Below, piece by piece: positions 1 through 7,247 of a stretch of DNA of 64,000 bases; the stretch's first letter is position 1; each line of letters opens with the position of its first letter. The stretch spans positions 62,001-126,000 of the forward strand of contig NZ_JBQEON010000018.1 of the NCBI RefSeq assembly GCF_052045245.1, given 5' to 3'. The translations under genes and the position numbers were made by a program. The notes beneath the pieces are model-generated. The model was not told the origin of the DNA, searched no databases, and was given only the letters and a program-made list of their open reading frames with translations. Source of the DNA: Burkholderia sp052045245. Its GTDB lineage: Bacteria > Pseudomonadota > Gammaproteobacteria > Burkholderiales > Burkholderiaceae.

Positions 1-467
1 TCGACGGGGAGGCACGCATCCGCAAGACCGCAGCGCTCTATCGCACGTGCCGCCAACGGGCCAGCCGCTGCACCGTGGTGATGTCGGGTGGCGACCCGCA
101 ACATCACGGCGATACCGAGGCGGCCGTCTACGGGCGCCGGCTGGTTGCGGAAGGTGTCGCTCCCGGCGACCTCATTCTCGAGCCGAACAGCCGCACAACC
201 TACGAAAATGCGAAATTCACTGCGTCTATACTACGCCCACAACATGACGACTCGCGCATTCTCGTCACGTCGTCGTACCAGATGCGGCGCGCACTACTCG
301 ATTTCCGCCACTTCGGCGTCGATCCGCAGCCCGTATACGCGAATCGCCGGCGTGCGCAAACGGGCTGGCTGCCTCGCTGGCGCAACCTGGCGGATGCCAA
401 CCAGGCGCTGCACGAGCTGATCGGCATCGCGCAGTTCCATGTCTATCGGTGGCTCGGCTGGTTTTGA
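1..467 (+). CDS. YdcF/DUF218-family protein, C-terminal part
   Basis: The reading frame is open from the window edge to a stop at 467, so only about the last 155 residues are seen. The motifs VVMSGG near the start, EPNSRTTYENAKF and ILVTSSYQMRRALLDF in the middle match the DUF218 (YdcF/SanA/ElyC) fold, where the SGG and SRTTxEN blocks line the presumed active site. Family members are membrane-anchored envelope proteins, some tied to peptidoglycan or lipid-carrier metabolism. The precise role here is unknown. The C-terminus ends in a Trp-rich tail (YRWLGWF). Confidence 0.8.
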   Translation, partial: DGEARIRKTAALYRTCRQRASRCTVVMSGGDPQHHGDTEAAVYGRRLVAEGVAPGDLILEPNSRTTYENAKFTASILRPQHDDSRILVTSSYQMRRALLDFRHFGVDPQPVYANRRRAQTGWLPRWRNLADANQALHELIGIAQFHVYRWLGWF

Positions 468-684
468 TCGTGTCAGGCCGCAAGCGGAAACGGCAGATTC
501 GCCCGGATGGCATGCGCGTGACGGAATGCGCGAAGTGTTGCGCGACTTCAACGGGGCCTTGCGCCGCGCCGCGATCCATTGCACATTGATCCGTCACTTT
601 TGTTACACTCGACACGCACTCGATTGCAGTCGCCAGACAAAACGGCAACATTCGGGTTCATCACCACTTAGCGGAGGTAAAGCA

Positions 685-969
685 ATGAAGAAGACGTCCC
701 TGGCTATTCTGGTCGCGATGTCGGCGCTGACTGGCGCAGCGTATGCGCAAGAGAGCACGCAAATCAAGACCATCACCGACCCGGCAAAGATCGCCGAGAT
801 CGAGCAACGCGCACAGGCGCTGCAACAGCAGCAAGCAGCCGAGGCTGCACAGCCGGCGATGCAGGAAGAGCACCATCACGCCAAGAAGGCTGCTCACCAC
901 AAGGCAGCAGCGAAGAAGGCCGGCAAGAAGGCCGCCAAGGCCGCTCCGGCAGAAGCTGCCAGCCAGTAA
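685..969 (+). CDS. small secreted Ala/Lys/His-rich protein
   Basis: This encodes 94 residues with a clear Sec signal peptide (MKKTSLAILVAMSALTGAAYA, cut before QES). The mature part is a Gln/Ala-rich helix followed by a His cluster (EEHHHAKKAAHHK) and an Ala/Lys-rich basic tail. The start at 685 is set by a strong GGAGG site at 673-677. A terminator follows directly, so it is a single-gene unit. Similar small periplasmic proteins are common in Burkholderia; the His-rich patch could bind metal, but that is inference. Confidence 0.75.
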   Translation: MKKTSLAILVAMSALTGAAYAQESTQIKTITDPAKIAEIEQRAQALQQQQAAEAAQPAMQEEHHHAKKAAHHKAAAKKAGKKAAKAAPAEAASQ

Positions 970-991
970 GTTCGGCGGCACCGCACAAGCG

Positions 992-1028
992 AAAAGCCGA
1001 ATCCGGGCAACCGGGTTCGGCTTTTTTG
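992..1028 (+). terminator. Rho-independent terminator
   Basis: The inverted repeat AAAGCCGAAtCCGG / CCGGGTTCGGCTTT around a short GCAA loop ends in a run of Ts. It lies 23 bases after the stop of the small secreted protein gene. Confidence 0.85.
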
Positions 1029-1105
1029 GTTGCGGCGCCTGCGCGCTGTGCTAAAGTCGCGCACCGAAATTTTCCACCCGTGCGCACCCCGGTGCGGAGG
1101 ACAGC

Positions 1106-1363
1106 ATGAGCAATATTCAACTCGACATCGAGTGGACCGAAGCGGCCACTCGCCAGATCAAGCAACTGATGCCGCGCGGCTCGGCCGACGCCTTTCTCGC
1201 GCTGCCGCCGATCGAGTGCCTGCCGATGGAGGGCGACGTGCTTTTCCTCGGCCCGCAAGGCAAGCAGCAGCCGTTCATCGTCGCCGAACGCCAGTATCAC
1301 CACGACGGCGACGCCGACTGGACCATCATCCTGATTCTCGACGTTCCCAGCGCGTCGCACTGA
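1106..1363 (+). CDS. conserved hypothetical protein, 85 aa
   Basis: This is a small soluble acidic protein with no signal peptide or membrane segment. The start ATG has a GGAGGA site 6 bases upstream. It has a WTEAATRQIKQL helix followed by a beta-rich part (PMEGDVLFL, QPFIVAERQYHHDGDADWTIILIL). I do not recognise a named domain. Codon use is typical of the backbone, so it is probably a real Burkholderia gene. Confidence 0.65.
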   Translation: MSNIQLDIEWTEAATRQIKQLMPRGSADAFLALPPIECLPMEGDVLFLGPQGKQQPFIVAERQYHHDGDADWTIILILDVPSASH

Positions 1364-1913
1364 CGCGCCGCCGCGGCCGGCCACGCGCCCGGCCGCACGA
1401 CCCCGCTCACGCCCGCGTCGACAGCACGCGGATCCCGGCACGATCGCCCCGGTCCGCGGCCGCGTCGCGGCAAGCCAGCAGGTGCGCGGAACGCGCGGCC
1501 GCACCGGCACACCCTCGTCTCGCGGCTCCAAAAAAATTGCCCGCGCTTCAGAAGAAGCGCGGGCGAAACCGTCGCCCTACGAGGATAGGCGACGGGGCCA
1601 TCGAGATCCGCGCACCGCGCGGATCATCATCGGTTGTGCCGGCGCTCGCCGCGCCGACATCTGAAGACGTCGATTCCGTTGGTCAGGCGCTTGCGACGCA
1701 CGCCCGTATCTGACGCCATCCTTCCCGTCCCAACGATTCCATCTTATTAAGCAGTTTGCGTGCCAGGCACGATTTCCCAAACACGCCATTGATCTATAAG
1801 GACATTTCCCCCGGTCATGACGATGTAACACCCGCGCTGCTGCCGTAACGCGCGGATGTTACGTAACGTCGCGGGACGACGGAACCTCGCGCACGCGCTG
1901 GCGCGCGAACATG
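1364..1913. other. gene-poor interval with a minus-strand hairpin
   Basis: No convincing coding sequence is present. The main feature is the minus-strand terminator-like hairpin at 1530-1564, which is not explained by bamC because bamC has its own terminator at 1914-1942. A small RNA or short protein read on the minus strand from about 1800 to 1530 is possible, but nothing proves it. Confidence 0.4.
1530..1564 (-). terminator. orphan minus-strand terminator hairpin
   Basis: The perfect 11-bp stem GCCCGCGCTTC / GAAGCGCGGGC has a 4-base loop. On the minus strand it is followed by AA and then seven Ts. No recognised minus-strand gene lies between it and the bamC terminator, so it may end a small RNA or very short gene. 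Confidence 0.6.
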
Positions 1914-1942
1914 AAAAAAGCCCGCCAGATGGCGGGCTTTTT
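1914..1942 (-). terminator. bamC terminator
   Basis: The stem AAAGCCCGCC / GGCGGGCTTT with a short loop is followed on the minus strand by a T run. It lies 24 bases past the bamC stop. Confidence 0.85.
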
Positions 1943-1965
1943 CGAGAACCGGAAGCAGGCTGCGA

Positions 1966-3174
1966 TCAGCGCAGCTGATTCACCAGCAACCCCATGATCT
2001 GCCGTGCCGGCGACGACGTATCGATCGCACCGGAATCGTCGACGACCGCCACGCGGGTCTGGTCGGGGGTCAGCGCCTTCACGTTGACACGATACTGCTT
2101 CGCCTGCTTTTCCTTCTTGCCATGGAACAACTGGCTCCAGAAGCCCTGCTCGGCCGAGCTCAGATCCTTCGGATCGACGTAACGCACGAAATACACGCCC
2201 TTCGTGCGATCGCGATCGTCGACCGTGAAGTTCGCGCGATCGAGCGCGAGGCCGACATGCAGCCAGGATCGGTCGTACGGCTCGCCAAGCGTGACTTCCG
2301 ACGGCACCGCGGCCGAATCGACGTCATTCGCTTGCGACGACGTACGCGCGACGTTCTGGGCCGCGATCGCCGCGGCGGCAGCCTTCGACGCGTCCGTATC
2401 CGCCTTCTTGTCCTTCGGCACCGCGTTGTCCTTGATGTTCGCGATCGGCGGTTCCCCGTTCTTCGCGCGCTGCTCGTTCTGCGCGAGCACCGCCATCAGC
2501 CGCTTCAGATATTCCGTCTCGAGCGCCGGATCGTTCGGCTTCGCTTCCCACTTGCTCGAATCGTTGTTCGCGCCGGTGAGCGCCTCACGCATGCCCTTCT
2601 GGCTGATGAACACGTAGGTGCCGCCATTCGGCGCCGAATCGAGACGCGTGCGGTACTTGTTGCGCTCGGCCGTCACGTACGAATTGCCCATCGCCTTCGA
2701 GATCACGCTACGGATCAGGCCGTCGTTGATCTGCGGGTGGGTTTCGTTCCAGTCGGTTTCCATCACGCCCTTGTCGCGCTGGTCGACGACGAGCAGGAAG
2801 CCCTGCTCCTGCCAGAAACGGCGCACCTGCGGCCAGATGTCGGCCGGCTTCCTGCCGTCGATCACGAGCCAGCTCTCGGTGCCGTCACGCTGGATATGCA
2901 TGCCGGCCACGGCGGGCGCGACGGTGTCCGCCGGAGGCGCCGCATGCTGGACCTGCTGAAGCGCGGACAATGAAGTCGCGCCGCCCTGCGGCGGCAGCGA
3001 ACGCTGATCGGCCGTCTCGTCGAGCATGTTGGGCGGCACTGCGAGCGACGCTTCCTTCGATTTCGAATCGCTCTTGTAGTCCACTTTCGTGGGCGACGAC
3101 GTACCGCAACCGGCGACGAGCGCGCCGGTGGCGAGCACTGCAGCGAACCGCATGGTAAGACGAAGATCAGTCAT
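1966..3174 (-). CDS. bamC: outer-membrane assembly lipoprotein BamC
   Basis: BamC is the lipoprotein subunit of the BAM complex that inserts beta-barrel proteins into the outer membrane. The 402-residue product begins with a lipoprotein signal peptide ending in the lipobox LVAGC. An unstructured segment (PTKVDYKSDSKSK, typical of the BamC BamD-binding tail) follows, then two helix-grip domains separated by an Ala/Lys-rich linker. The start at 3174 places the lipobox about 20 residues in and has a GGAAGAGG-like site upstream; an upstream in-frame ATG at 3222 would give an implausible leader. It is the last backbone gene before the island boundary. Confidence 0.92.
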   Translation of the reverse strand: MTDLRLTMRFAAVLATGALVAGCGTSSPTKVDYKSDSKSKEASLAVPPNMLDETADQRSLPPQGGATSLSALQQVQHAAPPADTVAPAVAGMHIQRDGTESWLVIDGRKPADIWPQVRRFWQEQGFLLVVDQRDKGVMETDWNETHPQINDGLIRSVISKAMGNSYVTAERNKYRTRLDSAPNGGTYVFISQKGMREALTGANNDSSKWEAKPNDPALETEYLKRLMAVLAQNEQRAKNGEPPIANIKDNAVPKDKKADTDASKAAAAAIAAQNVARTSSQANDVDSAAVPSEVTLGEPYDRSWLHVGLALDRANFTVDDRDRTKGVYFVRYVDPKDLSSAEQGFWSQLFHGKKEKQAKQYRVNVKALTPDQTRVAVVDDSGAIDTSSPARQIMGLLVNQLR

Positions 3175-3279
3175 GTTCGGGGAATCCTCTTCCGCTAAAT
3201 CACGGCGCTTTCCGTGGATCAACCTTGCATTTTACCGGGGCCGCGCCGCGATGTGCAAAAAAGCGACGCTCCCGGACCG

Positions 3280-3301
3280 GTGGGGGCAAATGTGGGGGCA
3301 A
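3280..3301 (+). repeat. left copy of 22-bp island-end repeat
   Basis: Two tandem GTGGGGGCA units joined by AAT, identical over 22 bp to 55569-55590. The left copy sits 18 bases before the integrase-remnant start codon. Paired short repeats like this are typical integrase arm-binding sites, so the two copies probably mark the P and P' arms of one integrated element of about 52.3 kb. Confidence 0.75.
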
Positions 3302-3319
3302 TTTTCCCCGGAGGTTGCA

Positions 3320-3581
3320 ATGAGCACGCTCACCACGAGGGAATTACAAGGGCTAATTCCGGCTGACAATGGCCGTCGCCTGTCCGATGAGCACGGTGTC
3401 TTGGTGTGGTCCGTGCCGGGGTGAAGGGCATATCGGTTCAATTTTCATGCGCTATCGAGCAGGCGGCGGGGTACGGGAGATCCGTCTCGGTACGTTTCCG
3501 AAGGCAAGCCTGCGCCCAATCAGAGATGCCCGCGAGACGGGCGTGTGCGCAACACGGCGGGCAGTGCATCACGCGACTTAA
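3320..3581 (+). pseudogene. decayed tyrosine integrase (P4-type), N-terminal remnant
   Basis: The first frame starts at ATG 3320 behind GGAGG and reads MSTLTTRELQGLIPADNG..., the usual beginning of the N-terminal domain of P4-like integrases, but hits a stop at 3424. The continuation is in another frame and reads RYRAGGGVREIRLGTFPK and SLRPIRDARE, which matches the next integrase block. The catalytic domain is absent. It is therefore a frameshifted, 3'-truncated integrase gene and the likely fossil of the enzyme that moved the island. Confidence 0.75.
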
Positions 3582-3687
3582 AAACCAGCCTGCCAGGGAG
3601 GAGCGCTTCGTCCGTCCCCAATACAAGCGCCGTCGGACCGCAACGGCAAACTTGTACGGCCGATTTTGTTCCACGGGAATCGGGGGT

Positions 3688-5394
3688 TCACTTGCGGCTG
3701 GCACCAGACTTCCACAGCACGTCTTCATACCGCGCAAGCGCGAGCTTGAACGGCTCGAGCTTTGCAACGAGATCCTGCAGTTTCCCGTCGTTGCCCGTTT
3801 GAAGAACGTCATGAGCTGCTTTTTGGAGTTCGTCCATCGTTTGGCTCAGGCGCGGCGCCCAGGATGACTGGCTACGCGCGGAAATCGCCGTGCGCGCCTT
3901 TGTGAGCTTGGCCAACTGGGTCTCAAAGTACCGCCCCAAGTACCTCCAGCCAGCCGCATCCAGCGTCTCAGCCCGCGCTTCAATCGTTTGTGCGGCATTG
4001 CGGAGGCCAGCATAGGCCTCTTCGGCCCCACGCAATGCGTCGTACTTGGCGCTCGAGACGGGCCCTCGCTTCGCGGTCTTCAATGCGGGGTTGTGCCTTC
4101 CCGCACGTCCAAGTTCGTTGTCAGCGGCACGCGCCAGTTGCCCGTTCATCGTCACGTGCTGGGGCCGATACGGCGCGCCGCGAATTTCGAACAGGATGAG
4201 ACCGTTACGCTCGTCGACCCCCATCGCGCCCATCCCGTAGTCGGTAGACAGGTCTCCACTATGCAACGGATACCCGACCGGCGGCGACAGCAAGTCCTTC
4301 TGCCAGGGTCCCTCCTGCCGCCCCTCTACGATCGACGTCAACCACGCCTTGATGGTCGGACCAGCTTGCCGGTGGTTAGGGTTTCGGTCGGCCAGGTTAT
4401 AGGGCTTTGCGAACACCAGCTGATCCGGGTCGCTCATGTGCAGCGCTTCCATCATCATCGGAACTCGCGTGGACGCGTCCTTCGATGGCACAAGGAGGGT
4501 GCGCAAGGCCCCCTGCTCGTGAGGCGATAGCAGTTTGGAGAACGCGGCACAAAAGTCGCTGCGCGCCATCATGCGAAAGAAGATATGTACCGTGCCGTCC
4601 GCAGGGAGCTTCGCTTGCGCGCGCGCGAGGTACATGCTGATGAGCCGGATGAAGGAGCACGCTTTGGGCGGCAAGGGCTCACCGGTGCGGGCCGCGTAAA
4701 AGTCGGCAACCGCCCTCGTGTTCTCATGGATCCCCTCTGCCTGTTTCCTCGGTAGCAATTCATCGATGAGCATTCCGACATGATCCAGGCCGACGCCATA
4801 CGTAGCCTGCAAGCGTCCAGGCATGTGCGGATCATTCAACTGCAAGACGGCGTCGACCTTGGCGTCGCTCACGATGTCTTTCAGCCGAACGGTCATATCG
4901 CCAGCGAGCGCCCGCGAGCGAATCGCTGCCGTTAGCGCAGTGATCTCTCGTACCGCCGCACGCACGTCGTCTTCGCTCGCAAGCGGATTCGTTACGAATT
5001 CCAGATCGTGCTTGCCGCCGCCGTTGTCATCGCACTCCAGTTTCCAATGAGGACGGTCCAGAAGAATGACGCCGCGGCGAAGCACGTCACCGCCTGCTGA
5101 CACGTCGACGCTCGGAATCTCGATTTCCAGGCCGAATTTCGCTTCGAGCGACGGACTGAGTTGGGCGGGCGGCTCGCTCCGCCGCGCGCTTACTCCGGGC
5201 AACTGCACGCGCGGGCGATTGGCCTCCCCGTGCACGGTCTCCAGCTTGGGAGCACCGGCGCTCTCGAGCATCTGCAGGCTTCCCGACGCCAGCCGTCGCC
5301 GCTTCGGCGATGGAGGCGAAGCGCTACGCTGGCGGTGTGGCGGAGGCGAATCGTCGCCGGCCGGTTCGGTATAGCTGGGAATGGTCAGTTTCAT
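3688..5394 (-). CDS. amidoligase-like protein, candidate type III effector
   Basis: The 568-residue soluble protein has a Pro/Ser/Arg-rich, probably disordered N-terminus of about 80 residues, as in many T3SS substrates. It then has KFGLEIEIP, WKLECDDNGGGKHDLEFVTNPL and later PQATYGV-like blocks (LQATYGVGLDHVGM). The GxEIE...D...LEFVT pattern resembles the start of the GCS-like amidoligase fold; this is a motif-level inference. The C-terminal 120 residues are helical. I chose ATG 5394 (MKLTIPSYTEP); an upstream ATG at 5439 is also possible. It lies just downstream of the SET gene on the same strand and may share its hrpII promoter. Confidence 0.6.
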   Translation of the reverse strand: MKLTIPSYTEPAGDDSPPPHRQRSASPPSPKRRRLASGSLQMLESAGAPKLETVHGEANRPRVQLPGVSARRSEPPAQLSPSLEAKFGLEIEIPSVDVSAGGDVLRRGVILLDRPHWKLECDDNGGGKHDLEFVTNPLASEDDVRAAVREITALTAAIRSRALAGDMTVRLKDIVSDAKVDAVLQLNDPHMPGRLQATYGVGLDHVGMLIDELLPRKQAEGIHENTRAVADFYAARTGEPLPPKACSFIRLISMYLARAQAKLPADGTVHIFFRMMARSDFCAAFSKLLSPHEQGALRTLLVPSKDASTRVPMMMEALHMSDPDQLVFAKPYNLADRNPNHRQAGPTIKAWLTSIVEGRQEGPWQKDLLSPPVGYPLHSGDLSTDYGMGAMGVDERNGLILFEIRGAPYRPQHVTMNGQLARAADNELGRAGRHNPALKTAKRGPVSSAKYDALRGAEEAYAGLRNAAQTIEARAETLDAAGWRYLGRYFETQLAKLTKARTAISARSQSSWAPRLSQTMDELQKAAHDVLQTGNDGKLQDLVAKLEPFKLALARYEDVLWKSGASRK

Positions 5395-5548
5395 CGCAGT
5401 GGTGGTTCGCGCCGGAGCGCGCCGTTCGTCGGAAAACATTCTTCAAGTGCGTCACGTGCAATGGAATCCTGCACGGCGAGCCCGTTCTCAAGCGCAACCA
5501 CATGCTCGCCATCCCCACTGCTATAGCCCGGCGTGCTACCTCGGGCAA

Positions 5549-6466
5549 TCAGCCCGCGTGCAGATCCGTCCGACGATAAGCCTCTCCGAAAACATGTCGA
5601 ACGAGTTCCGGCGAATAGCGGTAATTCCACCGCAACTCCGTGCCCCCTTCGATCTCTTCGGTCGCAAAGAATGCGCGGATGGAAAAGCGCCGGCCGCAGC
5701 GAGACCTCGCATCGAACGATGCGGCCTCGAGGTTGTAGCCGTGCTCCGCCTGCGCGACGGGAATGCCGTCTGCATCGTAGGCGAGCGACGTGTTTGCCAT
5801 CGCCAGCACGTTCTCTCCGTCGACAAAAGCAACCGAGTTGCCCGAGTTCGCGCAGATCACGAACGACTCATCCACGCATGTGAAGAACATCGCGGCGCTC
5901 ATGAGCCGTCCGCCATACACGCCGACGCACTCGCCGCGATGGATGCGCCGCGCCGCAAATGCGCCGCGCTCGCCCACCAGCACGTGCTCGCGTGGATCGC
6001 GCAGGTCGTCGGGCTCGATCGTTCGGCACTGGATGATGTTTCGATACGCGTCGCCACGGCTCTGATCGCTCAACGCCGCATCGACGTAAGGCATCACGGC
6101 CTCGATGCGTGATGCTGCCCGCTCATCGGACGCCTGTGTCGGATCGCGCAGCTCGACGATAAGGACCGGTTTCAACGTCTCGTCTCGATACGGATAACGC
6201 GCATCGAGCCGCGGCGAATAAGGCAGACGCGCAATCGCGTGGGCCCGCTTGAACGCTTCGAACGCTTCGCGCAGGCACGCGGTGGCTTCCTGGGCGTCGG
6301 GGGCCCCGTCCGCGAACGCCCCGTCGATCCGTGCCTTCAGCGCGGGCACCACGTCGAAGATCGCCTCGTGCCGCGCGGCGAGTCCCGGCACGCGGGCGGC
6401 ATCGGCCACGCGTTGCCTGATTGTGTCGAGAAGCGCCTGTGCGCTCGGTTCGTTCGCTAATGTCAT
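5549..6466 (-). CDS. SET-domain protein, probable type III effector
   Basis: The product has 305 residues. A helical N-terminal region precedes a SET methyltransferase-like domain at about residues 160-290. It shows GERGAFAARRIHRGE (the SAM-site GxG-like strand), GVYGG, an AMANTS...YN block where canonical enzymes have NHSCxPN, and FFATEEIEGGTELRWNY at the end (cf. GEELxxDY). SET effectors that methylate host chromatin are known from Burkholderia thailandensis (BtSET), Legionella and Chlamydia. A perfect hrpII box lies 94 bp upstream with GATAAC 31 bp after it, which ties it to HrpB control. The altered NHSC block leaves catalytic activity open. The upstream ATG at 6496 is an alternative start. 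Confidence 0.78.
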   Translation of the reverse strand: MTLANEPSAQALLDTIRQRVADAARVPGLAARHEAIFDVVPALKARIDGAFADGAPDAQEATACLREAFEAFKRAHAIARLPYSPRLDARYPYRDETLKPVLIVELRDPTQASDERAASRIEAVMPYVDAALSDQSRGDAYRNIIQCRTIEPDDLRDPREHVLVGERGAFAARRIHRGECVGVYGGRLMSAAMFFTCVDESFVICANSGNSVAFVDGENVLAMANTSLAYDADGIPVAQAEHGYNLEAASFDARSRCGRRFSIRAFFATEEIEGGTELRWNYRYSPELVRHVFGEAYRRTDLHAG

Positions 6467-6559
6467 CGGAACTCGCTTTACCGTGTCCGGCTGCAACCGG
6501 ATCGCTGTGTCGATGACGCGACGTTATCCATTCGCGTCCTTGTCCGCGCGCGCACGCCG

Positions 6560-6583
6560 CGAAGCCGCGGCGACCGCAGCGAA
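6560..6583 (-). promoter_or_regulatory. hrpII box for the SET-domain gene
   Basis: A perfect TTCG-N16-TTCG read on the minus strand, with a -10-like GATAAC at 6523-6528 after a 31-bp gap. It is 93 bp before the SET-protein ATG. Confidence 0.8.
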
Positions 6584-7247
6584 GTCATCGCGAAGTTTCG
6601 TTACAGGCGTCCGGCAGGCAGCCCAGTCTTCTCGCCTCAGGGCTATGCAGCCTATACGCAGCCGGGACCCTGGCAACCGCCTTTGCCGGATTGGCTGACG
6701 CCTTCCTATCAAAGCCGGGTTGTCGGCGCGAACAGCCGGATCGGCTTTACGTACGGTTTCGGCGACGGCCCAACCGGCAAGCAGATGCACGTTGGTTTCC
6801 ATTTCAACGGACGCTTTCACACGCTGCGCTTCGGTCTCTATCCGAGCGCGACGCGACCATTCTTTGTCCAGTCTCACCGCGGCTACATGCAGGCGGCGCC
6901 GGCATGGCCGCCCGCCGAGCCGTGGCACGGAAGCACGCACGCGTTCAATCTTTGGCGCGCCTTTCATGGCGACGTACGACGAGACATTCATGCGGGAAGA
7001 GGTGACGCATTCCATTTTCGACCGTCAGCAGCAATGTCTGCGGGCTCGACGAATCGCTCAGGTGCGATCGCCTCACCATCGGGTCGAGACGATCGCATGC
7101 CGCACCCGATAGCGTCGCGAAGTTCGGCACGAGCGCGGTATACGTCGACGTGCGTGTCCACATCAGATCCACGCGCTTCGCGATTTCCGCTGCGACGATG
7201 AATGCCGGCCACGTCCGTCATCCGATCGACACCAGATGCCCCGGCGC
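6584..7247. pseudogene. mosaic of decayed coding fragments
   Basis: No intact gene is present, but two segments keep coding-like codon use. On the plus strand about 6600-6950 reads a Pro/Trp/Tyr-rich sequence (YAAYTQPGPWQPPLPDW, then RIGFTYGFGDGPTGKQ) without a start. On the minus strand about 7219-6945 reads IVAAEIAKRVDLMWTRTST..., also without a start or known domain. The two fragments meet head to head. I cannot name either parent gene. Confidence 0.35.

Noticed and set aside
1577..1831. 84-codon minus-strand protein gene
   Set aside because: Arg/Trp-rich translation without a ribosome site or known motif; the terminator after it is better explained, if at all, by a small RNA.
3200..3279. 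Duplicate of the tRNA-Pro 3' end as left attachment core
   Set aside because: Only a few scattered matches (ATTTT, CGGGGC) to the tRNA end; not enough to call an att repeat.
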